Positions 27,161 through 37,006 of a DNA stretch of 64,000 nt are shown piece by piece. Origin of the DNA: Muriicola sp041358175. GTDB taxonomy: Bacteria; Bacteroidota; Bacteroidia; Flavobacteriales; Flavobacteriaceae. The stretch spans positions 733,930 through 797,929 of the forward strand of contig NZ_JBGKBE010000001.1 in NCBI RefSeq assembly GCF_041358175.1, read 5' to 3'. The notes below the pieces were generated by a model. The model made no database searches. It was not told the DNA's origin and saw only the letters and a program-made list of their open reading frames with translations. The number at the start of each line of letters is the position of its first letter. Positions within the stretch are counted from its first letter, which is position 1. The translations under genes were made by a program, and so were the position numbers.

Positions 27161-30100
27161 TTATCTGGAAGCAGGCTGGGATTCTTCTACAGTTTCTCCT
27201 ACAATTGGACGTAAAACCTCCAATGCAGTGGCAGTTGAATGTACATTCTCAAATATCAGCATCAGTCTCAGGCCGTTCCTGGTTTGCTTTTCCTTGATTC
27301 TGCAGATCCCGGGGTGGGATTGTACATATTGCAATACCCTGGTAAAGGTATCGCTCTGGTAAAAAGCAGACTGCTGGTCTCCGACAAAATACCCCAGAAA
27401 TTTCCCTTTTTTCATCACTACCTTTTCAAGTCCGATTTTGCCGGCGAACCATTTAATTCGCACCGAATTTAGCAGGTCTTCAACAGATGTAGGCAGAGGG
27501 CCAAACCTGTCGCGCAGATGAACCTGGTATTCCTGCAGTTTTTTCTCTTCAGAGATCGCATTGAGTTCGGTGTACAAATTCAGTCTTTCCGTAATATTAT
27601 TTACATATTCATCAGGGAAGAGGAGTTCAAAATCAGAATCAATTTGTGTTTCTCTTACATAGTTCTTCTCTTCGCCCTCATCTTCGTAAAGATCCTTGAA
27701 TTCATTTTCTTTTAATTCCTCAATGGCCTCGGCCAGAATCTTCTGATAGGTCTCAAAACCAATTTCATTGATAAATCCACTTTGTTCCCCTCCAAGGAGG
27801 TCACCCGCGCCCCTTATTTCAAGATCTTTCATCGCAATATTAAATCCACTCCCCAATTCTGTGAATTGTTCAAGGGCTTCAATACGCTTCCTTGCTTCGG
27901 TAGTCATAACGTGATAGGGGGGAGTTATAAAGTAACAAAAGGCCTTTTTATTACTTCTTCCAACCCGACCCCTCATCTGGTGGAGGTCGCTCAGGCCGAA
28001 ATTATTGGCATTGTTGATAAAGATAGTATTGGCATTGGTAACGTCAAGGCCACTCTCCACAATGGTCGTAGAGACCAGTACGTCAAATTCCCCATTCATA
28101 AATGCCAGCATAAGGGTCTCCAGTTTTTTCCCTTCCATTTGTCCATGTCCTACCCTGATTTTAGCATCTGGAACCAGGCGTTGTAACATGCCGGCCACTT
28201 CTTTGATATTCTGTATACGGTTGTGGATGAAAAAGACCTGCCCTCCCCTCTGCATTTCATAGGTGATGGCATCCCTGATACTCGCTTCATCGAGCCTGAT
28301 AACGTGACTCTCGATAGGGTAACGGTTTGGAGGAGGCGTAGTGATCACAGAAAGATCTCTGGCCGCCATCAGGCTAAATTGAAGTGTTCTTGGAATGGGG
28401 GTTGCTGTAAGTGTTAGTACATCCACATTCTCCTTAATGGCCTTGAGTTTGTCCTTTACGGCAACTCCGAATTTTTGCTCTTCGTCTACAATAAGCAGTC
28501 CGAGATCTTTGAACACTACATTCTTATTAACCAATTGATGTGTCCCGATGATTATTTCTACCTTTCCTTCTGCCAATTCTGCCAGGGTTTCTCTCTTTTC
28601 TTTTGCGGTCCTGAACCGATTGAGATAATCCACCTTCACAGGCATATCTGCCAGTCGTTCAGTAAACGTCCTGTAGTGCTGAAACGCAAGAATGGTAGTA
28701 GGAACCAGAACGGCAACCTGTTTGCCGTTATCTACGGCCTTAAAAGCGGCCCGGATAGCGACTTCGGTCTTGCCAAATCCAACATCTCCGCAAATGAGTC
28801 GGTCCATAGGCCTTTCCCGCTCCATATCTTTTTTAATGTCCTGTGTTGCCGTAACCTGATCGGGGGTATCTTCATAGATAAATGAGGCCTCCAATTCGTG
28901 TTGCAAATAACTGTCAGGGGCATAGGCAAAACCTTTGTCGAGTCTTCGTTTAGCGTAAACGCTGATCAGGTCAAAGGCAATTTTCTTGACCCTGGATTTT
29001 GTTTTCTGCTTTAACTTCTTCCATGCTGCAGAACCCAGCTTGTAGATTTTAGGGACCGCACCGTCTTTCCCATTGTATTTTGAAATCTTGTGCAGGGAGT
29101 GGATACTTACATAGAGGATGTCCCGTTCCCCATACATCAGTTTGATGGCCTCTTGCTGTTTCCCTTCAACATCTATTTTTTTAAGTCCGCCAAACTTTCC
29201 AATTCCGTGATCGATATGGGTAACGTAATCTCCAACTGTTAGCTTATTGAGTTCTTTTAGGCTGATGGCCTGTTTTTTGGCGTAGCCGTTTTTAATCTGG
29301 AACTTGTGATAGCGTTCAAAGATCTGATGATCAGTATAGCAAGCCAATTTTTCATCATCGTCAATAAAGCCTTCATGGATTGGCGCAACCAAAGTTTGAT
29401 AATGAACAGACTTCCCAATTTGATCGAAGATGTCGTGAAACCTCTGGGCTTGCTGTTCTGAGGAACAGAAGATATAGTTGTTATACCCCCCGGCCTCGTT
29501 TTCATTTAAATTGGCCAGAAGGAGGTCGAATTTCTTGTTAAATGCAGGTTGTGGTCTGGTGTGAAAGACCAAATCATCAGAGGCTGTGGAATGCTGATTA
29601 TTTTCAAAGGTGACCAGGGAAAATTGCTGCAGTTCATCCCTGATGTTTTCCGGACTTGTAAATAGTTTTTCGGGATGCGAATGCTGTATCTCCTCAGAGA
29701 GTTCTGCAAATGCAACTTTTGCCTTTTCAAAAAATCCGGAAATACGTTCCTGTAGAACATCCAGATCACTTACAAATACGGTTGTTGTCGGACTGATATA
29801 TTTGAGGAAACTCTCACGAGATTCTTTAGAAAACTTGTTTTCCACATTTGGGATGATAGTGATCTTTTTTACTTTTTCTGTTGAAAGCTGAGTTTCCACA
29901 TCAAAAGTCCTGATACTGTCTATTTCATCCCCAAAAAATTCAATTCGATAAGGCTGGTCATGCGAGAATGAGAATACATCAACTATACCTCCCCGGACGG
30001 CAAATTCTCCCGGTTCCGTCACAAAGTCAACCCTGTTAAACTTATATTCAAACAAGACTTCATTTAGAAAATCAAGGGAAATTGTATCGCCTGTCTTTAT

Positions 30101-30577
30101 TTTCTGGGTGTTCCTTTCCAGTTCCTTACGGGTGACTACTTTTTCAAAAAGAGCATCTGGATAAGTAACTATAATGGCTGGCTTTTTTCTGGAATTGATA
30201 CGATTGAGTACCTCAGCCCGAAGAAGCACATTGGCATTGTCTGTCTCTTCTATCTGATAGGGTCTTCGATAACTGCCAGGATAAAAAAATACTATTTCCT
30301 CCCCGAAGAATTGTTCCAGATCATTAAGGCAATAGGCTGCCTCTTCCTTATCCCGTAAAATCCAAAGAAATGGTTGATCTGACGACCTGAAAGCTTCCGC
30401 AACAACAAAGGATCTGGCCGAGCCTACAAGCCCCTTAAGGCTTATCTTATTTTGAGATTGAGCAATAGAATTCTGCAGTTTCCTGAGTTTAGGAGACTGT
30501 GAGTACAAGGAAGGAATGGTGCTTTTTGTCAGCGGTAATGTTTTTGCAAAGATAAGGCGGGATGGCTGCTTCTGCAA
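27161..30577 (-). CDS. mfd: Transcription-repair coupling factor Mfd
   Basis: 1138 residues, full length for the family. N-terminal UvrB-like damage-recognition modules (EQFFGEEIVFFYPGSYRRPYQ, given in part), the RNA-polymerase-interacting domain around residues 450-510 (GDYVTHIDHGIGKFGGL), then an SF2 translocase: Walker A GDVGFGKTEVAIRAAF, DEEQKFGV, TATPIPRTLQ, and the RRVGRSNKKAFCYF block, ending with a TRCF domain. It releases stalled RNA polymerase and recruits UvrA for nucleotide excision repair. No ATG is near; the TTG at 30577 is used, and CTG/TTG codons before LYSQSPKLRKLQ are alternatives. It begins seven bases after the pdeM stop, as the last gene of the repair operon. Confidence 0.97.
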   Translation of the reverse strand: MQKQPSRLIFAKTLPLTKSTIPSLYSQSPKLRKLQNSIAQSQNKISLKGLVGSARSFVVAEAFRSSDQPFLWILRDKEEAAYCLNDLEQFFGEEIVFFYPGSYRRPYQIEETDNANVLLRAEVLNRINSRKKPAIIVTYPDALFEKVVTRKELERNTQKIKTGDTISLDFLNEVLFEYKFNRVDFVTEPGEFAVRGGIVDVFSFSHDQPYRIEFFGDEIDSIRTFDVETQLSTEKVKKITIIPNVENKFSKESRESFLKYISPTTTVFVSDLDVLQERISGFFEKAKVAFAELSEEIQHSHPEKLFTSPENIRDELQQFSLVTFENNQHSTASDDLVFHTRPQPAFNKKFDLLLANLNENEAGGYNNYIFCSSEQQAQRFHDIFDQIGKSVHYQTLVAPIHEGFIDDDEKLACYTDHQIFERYHKFQIKNGYAKKQAISLKELNKLTVGDYVTHIDHGIGKFGGLKKIDVEGKQQEAIKLMYGERDILYVSIHSLHKISKYNGKDGAVPKIYKLGSAAWKKLKQKTKSRVKKIAFDLISVYAKRRLDKGFAYAPDSYLQHELEASFIYEDTPDQVTATQDIKKDMERERPMDRLICGDVGFGKTEVAIRAAFKAVDNGKQVAVLVPTTILAFQHYRTFTERLADMPVKVDYLNRFRTAKEKRETLAELAEGKVEIIIGTHQLVNKNVVFKDLGLLIVDEEQKFGVAVKDKLKAIKENVDVLTLTATPIPRTLQFSLMAARDLSVITTPPPNRYPIESHVIRLDEASIRDAITYEMQRGGQVFFIHNRIQNIKEVAGMLQRLVPDAKIRVGHGQMEGKKLETLMLAFMNGEFDVLVSTTIVESGLDVTNANTIFINNANNFGLSDLHQMRGRVGRSNKKAFCYFITPPYHVMTTEARKRIEALEQFTELGSGFNIAMKDLEIRGAGDLLGGEQSGFINEIGFETYQKILAEAIEELKENEFKDLYEDEGEEKNYVRETQIDSDFELLFPDEYVNNITERLNLYTELNAISEEKKLQEYQVHLRDRFGPLPTSVEDLLNSVRIKWFAGKIGLEKVVMKKGKFLGYFVGDQQSAFYQSDTFTRVLQYVQSHPGICRIKEKQTRNGLRLMLIFENVHSTATALEVLRPIVGETVEESQPASR

Positions 30578-30584
30578 CGAGGCC

Positions 30585-31220
30585 CTAAATTTTTATTACT
30601 TCGGCATCAGCTATGGCATAAACCTCATCTTCCTTGTTTTTTGTCAGGATATGAGAACCGGTAAAAGTTCCGAAAGCGGGCAGGATTAATTGATGCCGAC
30701 TTCTGAAAAAGCACGGCAGACGTAGGCTTTGCCTTCCATGACCTTTCAGCTTGACAGCAGGGTGGATATGGCCCGATAAATTAAACAGCCCTTCTCTTTC
30801 TTCCGGATAATGGGTGAGCAGGAACGGACCCCAGACAAGTTCTTTTCTCAGATTGATTCCCAGGGCCTCGTATTTTAAAGGAGAAATAATATCGTGGTTT
30901 CCTGCGATGAGGATCATCTTTACGCCGGCATTTTTAACCCATTGCTCAAACAACAGCCATTCCCTGTTCAAACTTGAATGGAACAGATCTCCCAGAAAAC
31001 AAATGGTTTTCGGTTGAAAATGAAGCAGGGTTTGCTGCAACATTTCAAAGTTTTGATGGATGGCCTGTTGAGGAACCGCCGCCCCGTATTTTCTGAAATG
31101 AGATACTTTTCCAAGGTGTACATCACTGATTAGCAGTACTTCCTCATTATGCCAGAACATTACTCCGGAAGGATGAAGTTCGAGTTGTTGTTGTAAAATG
31201 TTCAGGAGCTGAGTGGTCAT
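30585..31220 (-). CDS. pdeM: Ligase-associated DNA damage response endonuclease PdeM
   Basis: 211-residue calcineurin-like metallophosphoesterase. The four metal-binding blocks are DVHLGK, GDLFHSS, GNHD and GHIHP. This is the PdeM type that travels with an ATP-dependent ligase, an Lhr-like helicase and an MBL exonuclease; related proteins from other bacteria are manganese-dependent phosphodiesterases/DNA endonucleases (established for the family, not shown here). The order on the minus strand is exonuclease, ligase, helicase, pdeM, mfd, with 40 bases before pdeM and seven after. Confidence 0.94.
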   Translation of the reverse strand: MTTQLLNILQQQLELHPSGVMFWHNEEVLLISDVHLGKVSHFRKYGAAVPQQAIHQNFEMLQQTLLHFQPKTICFLGDLFHSSLNREWLLFEQWVKNAGVKMILIAGNHDIISPLKYEALGINLRKELVWGPFLLTHYPEEREGLFNLSGHIHPAVKLKGHGRQSLRLPCFFRSRHQLILPAFGTFTGSHILTKNKEDEVYAIADAEVIKI

Positions 31221-31260
31221 GGATTCAAAGATAAGCAGAAAAGCAAATTCTTGTCTTAGA

Positions 31261-33726
31261 TTACTTCATCAGGATCTTTGTCATCTTTCTGATACGGTCG
31301 GCAAGTTTTTCACTCGACATTTTCTCTCTTAAGCGATCGGTGATGATGGGAAAGGAGAAAGGGGTTGGCCTTTTACATCTTTTCCAAACGATGTTTTGAT
31401 TGCCAATTCTCTCAAGGGCGAGACGTAGTCGTCCCTCTTCCAGCTGATGCTCAAAGGTTTCCCTATATGACTGGAGATAGAGGAGGTTGTCTGGTTCATA
31501 GTCTTTAAATACTTCAAACAGGAGTTGAGAACTGCTTTGCAGGTGTTTCATTTTTACTCCTTTGTCTGGATAGCCTGTAAAAACCAATCCGCTGATCACT
31601 GCAATATCACGGAATTTTCGCCTGGCCATCTCTGTTGAATTGAGGCTTTTTTGCAGGTCGTCTAAGAGATAAGAAGGGCTGAAAAGATCATTGTCAATAA
31701 TAGCCCGGATATCTATTTCCTGATCAGAAAGCAATTCAAATCCATAGTCGTTAAAGGCAAGGGAAAAAGTAATAGGGGAGAGCAGACTTACCCGATAACC
31801 CAGTAAACTTCCCATAGCTTCATGAACAAATCTTCCTTCAAAGGGATAAAAAATATGGTGGTATCCGTCGCGTGTTTTAAATGATTCAATGAGGAACTCA
31901 TCGGGTCCTGGAACAATGCTTTCTTCCTCCTGTCTTTTAAAGATAGGAGCCAGACATTGTATAGCTTCAGATTGCTTCGCTACAGGTAAATTGGCCGAAT
32001 ATAGTTCTTCACGAAGGAGCTGCGACATCTGGGCTGACAGGGTGAGTCTGCCGCCCATCCAGCTGGGTACCTTGCTGGTCTTCTTTTTTGAATTTCGGAC
32101 CAGGGCCTGCATTTCTTTTATCCGGATAAATTCAAGATTCCTGCCTGCGAAAGTGAACACATCTCCCGGACTGAGTTTGGAAATAAAATATTCTTCTATC
32201 GAGCCGATATATCCCCCCTTTTGATAACGAACTGTAAGATGTGCATCCCCAACAATGGTCCCAATCTGGAATCTGTGTCTCATTGCAATCCCCCGGTTGT
32301 TCACCTGCAGCTTACCCTCTTCCGAGACTTCTACTTTTTTGTATTCGTCATAGGACTGCAGGCTCTGACTCCCCATAACAACAAAATTTATCAACCAGCG
32401 CCACTCATCTTCTGAAATGCCCTGATAGCAAAAAGTACTTTTAATTTCAGGGTAGATTTCGGCGGGGTAAAAACCATCAGACACTGCCAGAGTAATCAAG
32501 TATTGTACGAGCACATCAAAGCTGTTGAGGTAGGGAATACGATCTTCTACGGCCTGTTTTATTACAGCCTGTTGCAGGGCAGAAGCTTCAACTAATTCTA
32601 TGGCATGAGTGGGAAGAAAATATATGACACTTTCCTTTCCCGGCTGATGGCCACTTCGGCCTGCTCTTTGCATGAAACGGGCTACTCCCTTGGGGCCGCC
32701 AATTTGTATTACCGTCTCAACGGGGGCAAAGTCTACCCCGAGATCGAGGCTTGAAGTGCATACCACCGCCTTTAATTCTTCTTTCCGGATGGCTTCCTCC
32801 ACCCATATTCGGGTATCTTTATTGATACTGCCGTGATGCATGGCCATTTCTCCCGCGAGCTCGGGATATTTTTCCAGGATTTTCTGATACCAGATCTCAC
32901 ATTGACTCCGGGTATTGGTAAAAAGTAAGGTGGTTTTGCTGTTGTTAATAATAGGAATCACCCTATCCAGCAGTCGCAGTCCCAGGTGACCTCTCCAGGG
33001 AAAGGTTTCAATTTCATCCGGGATGATACTTATTACATTAATCTTTTTATTAAGACTTGCCCGTATCATCACAGAATTTCTCAGGGCTTTACTTTCGGGC
33101 CCCAACAAAACCTGCCTTGCCTGTTCCAGGTTCCCAATGGTAGCTGAGATTCCCCAAATCCTCAGTTCGGGGGCCAGGCTCTTTATCCTTGAGAGACCCA
33201 GTTCCATCTGTACGCCTCTTTTAGTACCCAGCAGTTCATGCCATTCGTCCACGACGATGGCTTTGCAACCCCTGAACATTTTGTCATAGCCTTTTGTGGC
33301 CAGAAGTAACTGCAGGCTCTCCGGGGTAGTAATCAGCAGGTCGGGCATAGTTCTGCGCTGCCTGCTTCTTTCTTTTGTCGAGGTATCTCCGGTTCGTATT
33401 CCCACTGTCAGGGGAAGATCGAGATCTGTAATGATCCTTTCTGCCGATTGCCTTATCTCCTGGGAGAGGGCTCGTAAGGGGGTGATCCAAACCGCTTTCA
33501 GGCCTTTTTTGTGTTTAGCCCCTGTTTCTTTTTGCTCTCTGAGATAGTCCAGAACTATGGGGAACCAAAGGGCATATGTCTTCCCACTCCCGGTAGGCGC
33601 ATTGAGCAGTCCGTTTTTTCCTGCCAAATAAGCGTTCCAGGTTTTACGTTGAAAGGGGAAGGGAGACCATCCCTGTTCCTGAAACCAGTCTTCTGCAATA
33701 GATACGTCTACACTATTCTTCATCAT
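31261..33726 (-). CDS. Ligase-associated DEXH-box helicase (Lhr-Core type)
   Basis: 821 residues. SF2 motifs: NAPTGSGKTYALWFP (Walker A), TPLRALSQE, TTPESLQLLL, VVDEWHELLGTKRG (motif II is DEWH), GISATIGN, and RFMQRAGRSGHQPG (motif VI). The C-terminal half has the winged-helix and beta-barrel Lhr-Core layout. Lhr-Core helicases translocate 3' to 5' on single-stranded DNA and unwind DNA or RNA:DNA duplexes. In the known repair cassette this helicase works with the ligase and nucleases on either side. Its start follows the ligase stop by seven bases. Confidence 0.95.
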   Translation of the reverse strand: MMKNSVDVSIAEDWFQEQGWSPFPFQRKTWNAYLAGKNGLLNAPTGSGKTYALWFPIVLDYLREQKETGAKHKKGLKAVWITPLRALSQEIRQSAERIITDLDLPLTVGIRTGDTSTKERSRQRRTMPDLLITTPESLQLLLATKGYDKMFRGCKAIVVDEWHELLGTKRGVQMELGLSRIKSLAPELRIWGISATIGNLEQARQVLLGPESKALRNSVMIRASLNKKINVISIIPDEIETFPWRGHLGLRLLDRVIPIINNSKTTLLFTNTRSQCEIWYQKILEKYPELAGEMAMHHGSINKDTRIWVEEAIRKEELKAVVCTSSLDLGVDFAPVETVIQIGGPKGVARFMQRAGRSGHQPGKESVIYFLPTHAIELVEASALQQAVIKQAVEDRIPYLNSFDVLVQYLITLAVSDGFYPAEIYPEIKSTFCYQGISEDEWRWLINFVVMGSQSLQSYDEYKKVEVSEEGKLQVNNRGIAMRHRFQIGTIVGDAHLTVRYQKGGYIGSIEEYFISKLSPGDVFTFAGRNLEFIRIKEMQALVRNSKKKTSKVPSWMGGRLTLSAQMSQLLREELYSANLPVAKQSEAIQCLAPIFKRQEEESIVPGPDEFLIESFKTRDGYHHIFYPFEGRFVHEAMGSLLGYRVSLLSPITFSLAFNDYGFELLSDQEIDIRAIIDNDLFSPSYLLDDLQKSLNSTEMARRKFRDIAVISGLVFTGYPDKGVKMKHLQSSSQLLFEVFKDYEPDNLLYLQSYRETFEHQLEEGRLRLALERIGNQNIVWKRCKRPTPFSFPIITDRLREKMSSEKLADRIRKMTKILMK

Positions 33727-33733
33727 TACAGTT

Positions 33734-35338
33734 TCAGGGAATAAGATTTTTCAGATCTTCCAGGGTATTTGCCTGCTCTATACTCTTGTCGGTCCTCCAA
33801 CGAAGTATACGAGGGAAGCGAGTTGCAACCCCGCTTTTATGCCGTCCTGAAAGGGCAATCCCTTCAAAAGCGATTTCAAATACGAGCTGAGGAGTAACAC
33901 TTCTCACTGGCCCGAACCGCTCCAGGGTATTCTTCTTTATCCAGGCGTCAACCTTACGAAATTCCTCATCGGTAAGTCCAGAATAGGCCTTGGCAAAAGT
34001 CACCAGTTCTTTATCTCCTTCAGGGTTGATACTCCACAGGCCAAAGGTGTAGTCTGTAAACAAATTGCTGCGCCTGCCATGGCCTCTCATTGCATAAGTA
34101 AGAACCGCATCAATGGTTAGTGGATCTACCTTCCATTTCCACCAATCGCCTTTCTTTCGGCCTACCAGATAAGGGGAGTCTCTGCGTTTTAACATCAGGC
34201 CTTCACTTTTTTTCTCCCTGGACAGGCTGCGTTCCCTGACAAATTCAGACCAACTATCAAATGACATTGTCTCTGACAGATCTATAGGTAATGATGGGTC
34301 AGAGCTTAGCGGTTTTACAAGGTCCTCTAATAATTTTCGTCTCTGTTCAAATGGACGCGACCTGATATCTTTTCCATTCCATTCCAAGAGGTCGTATGCC
34401 TTCACAATCACTGGATAGGAATTCAATAGTTTTCGGCTCACTGTTTTTCGTCCGATTCGTTTTTGCAGGTCATTAAAAGTGCCAATTGTTTCATTGGGGA
34501 AGGGAAGGATTTCCCCGTCGATTACTGTGCCGTCAGGAATATAATTCAGCAGATCAGCAAACTCAGGGTACTTATCAGTGACCAGTTCCTCACCTCTGCT
34601 CCAGACAAATATTTCTCCGTTTCTGAAGATCATCTGTGATCGGATTCCATCCCATTTGTGTTCGGCAAACCACTGAGAAGTACTACCCAATTTCTCAGGT
34701 TCTCCCTCAAGAGCATAGGCCAGGTAGAAAGGGTAGGGTTTGGAAAAGGCATCCGATTGTTTTTCTTCGAGTACAAGCTCCTGGAATGAAATTGTATTTG
34801 GATCCCAGTTACCCATTAGCTTGTAGGCTAGGATATCTTCATCAATGCCTGTGGCATTTGAAAGAGACCTGGTCATGAGTTTCTGACTGATTCCAATCCT
34901 GAATCCTCCTGTGATAAATTTTGTGAAGACAAAGCGTTCGTAATAGGAAAAGCTTTGCCAATGCTCAAAGAGGTAGGCTTTTTTCTCCTTTTCAGATTTG
35001 CTTTTTAGGGAAATCAGGTCTTTCAGGACATCAGTAAGAGATATGTTCATTTTTCTTTGAGATGCAGGAATCACCAGGGCTATAGTTTCGGCCAAATCCC
35101 CTACGATATGGTAGCTTTCTTCAAAAAGCCATAGTGGAATCGCAGCTATTTCTGAGGCCCATTCTCTCAGTAAGGTAGTATTTACCGGTCTGGGAGGTCT
35201 TCTGTGGGATAATATGGCGATGGTCCATACTTTATCCGTATCGTATGCATTTGTAAAGTATTCGGCCAGTGCCTCTACCTTAACTTTCGTTTTATTGGTA
35301 CTGTCTAATTTTCTTATAAGCTGGGCAAATTCCTTCAT
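33734..35338 (-). CDS. ATP-dependent DNA ligase (repair-cassette type)
   Basis: 534 residues. The adenylation motif is HKWDGIR with K228 as the nucleotide acceptor; other nucleotidyltransferase motifs follow: VWSRGEELVTDKYPE, GTVIDGEIL, EGLMLKRRDSPYLVGRK and WWKWKVD, then an OB domain. An N-terminal DNA-binding domain of about 200 residues precedes the core. This is a type I-like ATP ligase in addition to the NAD ligase that bacteria normally use for replication, and belongs to the ligase-associated DNA damage response set. Ten bases separate it from the exonuclease gene. Confidence 0.95.
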   Translation of the reverse strand: MKEFAQLIRKLDSTNKTKVKVEALAEYFTNAYDTDKVWTIAILSHRRPPRPVNTTLLREWASEIAAIPLWLFEESYHIVGDLAETIALVIPASQRKMNISLTDVLKDLISLKSKSEKEKKAYLFEHWQSFSYYERFVFTKFITGGFRIGISQKLMTRSLSNATGIDEDILAYKLMGNWDPNTISFQELVLEEKQSDAFSKPYPFYLAYALEGEPEKLGSTSQWFAEHKWDGIRSQMIFRNGEIFVWSRGEELVTDKYPEFADLLNYIPDGTVIDGEILPFPNETIGTFNDLQKRIGRKTVSRKLLNSYPVIVKAYDLLEWNGKDIRSRPFEQRRKLLEDLVKPLSSDPSLPIDLSETMSFDSWSEFVRERSLSREKKSEGLMLKRRDSPYLVGRKKGDWWKWKVDPLTIDAVLTYAMRGHGRRSNLFTDYTFGLWSINPEGDKELVTFAKAYSGLTDEEFRKVDAWIKKNTLERFGPVRSVTPQLVFEIAFEGIALSGRHKSGVATRFPRILRWRTDKSIEQANTLEDLKNLIP

Positions 35339-35348
35339 CTCCTTGTAA

Positions 35349-36368
35349 CTAATTTTCAGCTCCCGATGTTGGATTAATTTCAGTCAGTTCCCCTTCATAT
35401 TGCGTTTCTTCGGTTCGTGCATCATATCCTTTCTCCCTGAGAAATCGGGAAAAAATATCGGAATACCCATGGGTACAGATAACACGACTTGCCCCTGTTG
35501 CCTCTATACTACTCAGCAGTCCGGCCCAATCACAATGGTCACTCAGCACAAATCCTTTGTCAACAGCTCTTCTTCTGCGTGCTCCTCTGAATGCCATCCA
35601 TCCACTTGCCGTTGCTGTTTCATAGGGAACCATTTTCCTGAGCCACGTACTTCCGTGTGCACTTGGGGGCGCGAGAACCAGGTTGCCTCTGAGCTCTTCC
35701 TTTTTGGTTTCCTTTGTTATTCGAACGGTTTCCTGCAGAGTGAGAAATGAGCGAAGTACTTCATTCATATTTTCTATGGCCGCATGGGTATAAATCTTCC
35801 CGATAGAGGGATCGAGATGTTTTAAGAGGCGTTGAGCTTTCCCAAGGCTGTAGCCGAATAGGACAGAAGTTTTTCCCTCTGCACGGTTTTCAGACCACCA
35901 TTGATTGATATCCCGAAACACTTCTTTTTGGGGAGACCATTTAAAGGCGGGCAAACCAAAAGTGCATTCGGTGATAAAGGAGTCACAGCTAACGGGTTCA
36001 AAGGGTGTAGACAGCCCATCTGCTTCGGCTTTATAATCCCCTGAAAACACCCAGACCTCACCTTTGTGTTCTACCCTGATTTGAGAAGAACCAGGGATAT
36101 GCCCTGCAGGATGAAGGCTGAATTTCACTCCGTTGACCACGAAGGATTCATTCCAGGCTACACCAGTAGCACTGATATCTCCCAACCGATGTTTGATGAT
36201 AGGGATATTGCGTTTATGGGTGATGTATTGCTTGTGTCCCCACCGACTGTGATCGGCATGGCCGTGTGAGATAATCGCCTTTTCAACCGGTTTCCAGGGA
36301 TCGAGATAAACCTTGGCTTTCTCACAATAAATCCCCTTTTCCGTAAAGGCTAATAGTGGATTTTCCAT
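35349..36368 (-). CDS. Ligase-associated MBL-fold exonuclease
   Basis: 339 residues from the ATG at 36368 (a TTG at 36386 would add six). Metallo-beta-lactamase/beta-CASP-like nuclease: SHGHADHSRWGH is the HxHxDH metal motif, HPAGHIPGSSQI and FSGDYK are the next metal-binding blocks, and VLSDHCDWAGL is a later conserved Asp/His block. The set resembles SNM1/Pso2- and YSH1-type nucleases that process DNA ends and crosslinks. First gene of the five-gene repair operon; the 200-base gap upstream is divergent to the TerB gene and shows no clear promoter match on this strand. Confidence 0.93.
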   Translation of the reverse strand: MENPLLAFTEKGIYCEKAKVYLDPWKPVEKAIISHGHADHSRWGHKQYITHKRNIPIIKHRLGDISATGVAWNESFVVNGVKFSLHPAGHIPGSSQIRVEHKGEVWVFSGDYKAEADGLSTPFEPVSCDSFITECTFGLPAFKWSPQKEVFRDINQWWSENRAEGKTSVLFGYSLGKAQRLLKHLDPSIGKIYTHAAIENMNEVLRSFLTLQETVRITKETKKEELRGNLVLAPPSAHGSTWLRKMVPYETATASGWMAFRGARRRRAVDKGFVLSDHCDWAGLLSSIEATGASRVICTHGYSDIFSRFLREKGYDARTEETQYEGELTEINPTSGAEN

Positions 36369-36539
36369 AGCAGGGCCAAGGTACAAAATCTCGGGCTTTT
36401 TGTATTTGAGTAAATGTTCAGGCTGTGAGAATTCTCAGAATAAAATCAGATACAAAAATTTTTGATACAACCTGGTTCCCTGAGGCTGATAAGGGAAAAA
36501 TATTGCAGTAAAAATGGACGTTTTCCCTTCCAAATGAAG

Positions 36540-36547
36540 TATCTTTG
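36540..36547 (+). promoter_or_regulatory. Bacteroidota -7 promoter element for the TerB gene
   Basis: TATCTTTG fits TAnnTTTG exactly, 22 bases upstream of the ATG at 36570. TTTT at 36521-36524 may be a weak -33 box. Confidence 0.6.
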
Positions 36548-36569
36548 TGTACTATAAAGACGTTAAATT

Positions 36570-37001
36570 ATGTCCATTAAAGATTTATATAACCACAGTG
36601 AAAAGCGCAGTAACCTGGCGCATTTTGCAGCCATTGCCTCACTTGCGGCAGTTGACGGAGAGATCAACCCAAGCGAACAAAAAGTGCTTGATAAGTTTGC
36701 CGTTAAACTGGATATTTCCGGAGAGGAAATCAGAGAGGTAATGAAGAAGGAGAACAAATACCCTGTCGAGGCTCCGTATTCTTCAGAGGAGAGATTGGAA
36801 AGACTATATGATCTGTTCAATATTATATTCGCTGATCACAGGATTGACGAGGACGAAGTAAGGTTGATTAAGAAGTATGCCTTAGCACTTGGCTATTCTC
36901 CAGCTAAAGCCGAAAAAGTGATTCGCAGATCCATCATATTATTCAGGGGGAAATTCGATTTTGAGGACTACCTGTATATGATGAAGCGAAAGAAGAAATA
37001 A
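36570..37001 (+). CDS. TerB-like protein
   Basis: 143 residues of the TerB/tellurite-resistance fold: two helical repeats each with an acidic metal-binding-like loop, AAIASLAAVDGEINPSEQKV near residues 24-43 and FADHRIDEDEVRLIKKYALALG near residues 87-108 (DGEIN and DHRIDEDE are the acidic loops). The C-terminus is a run of Lys. No other ter genes are present, so the name does not imply tellurite resistance; the family is often tied to membrane stress sensing. Convergent with fbp, five bases between stops. Confidence 0.85.
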   Translation: MSIKDLYNHSEKRSNLAHFAAIASLAAVDGEINPSEQKVLDKFAVKLDISGEEIREVMKKENKYPVEAPYSSEERLERLYDLFNIIFADHRIDEDEVRLIKKYALALGYSPAKAEKVIRRSIILFRGKFDFEDYLYMMKRKKK

Positions 37002-37006
37002 CAGGA

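Noticed and set aside
27161..36368. A new anti-phage defence system
   Set aside because: The helicase-nuclease-ligase set is the known ligase-associated DNA damage response cluster, and the neighbours are housekeeping genes, not a defence island.
36570..37001. Tellurite resistance locus
   Set aside because: Only a single TerB-like gene is present; no terC, terD or terZ neighbours support the resistance label.
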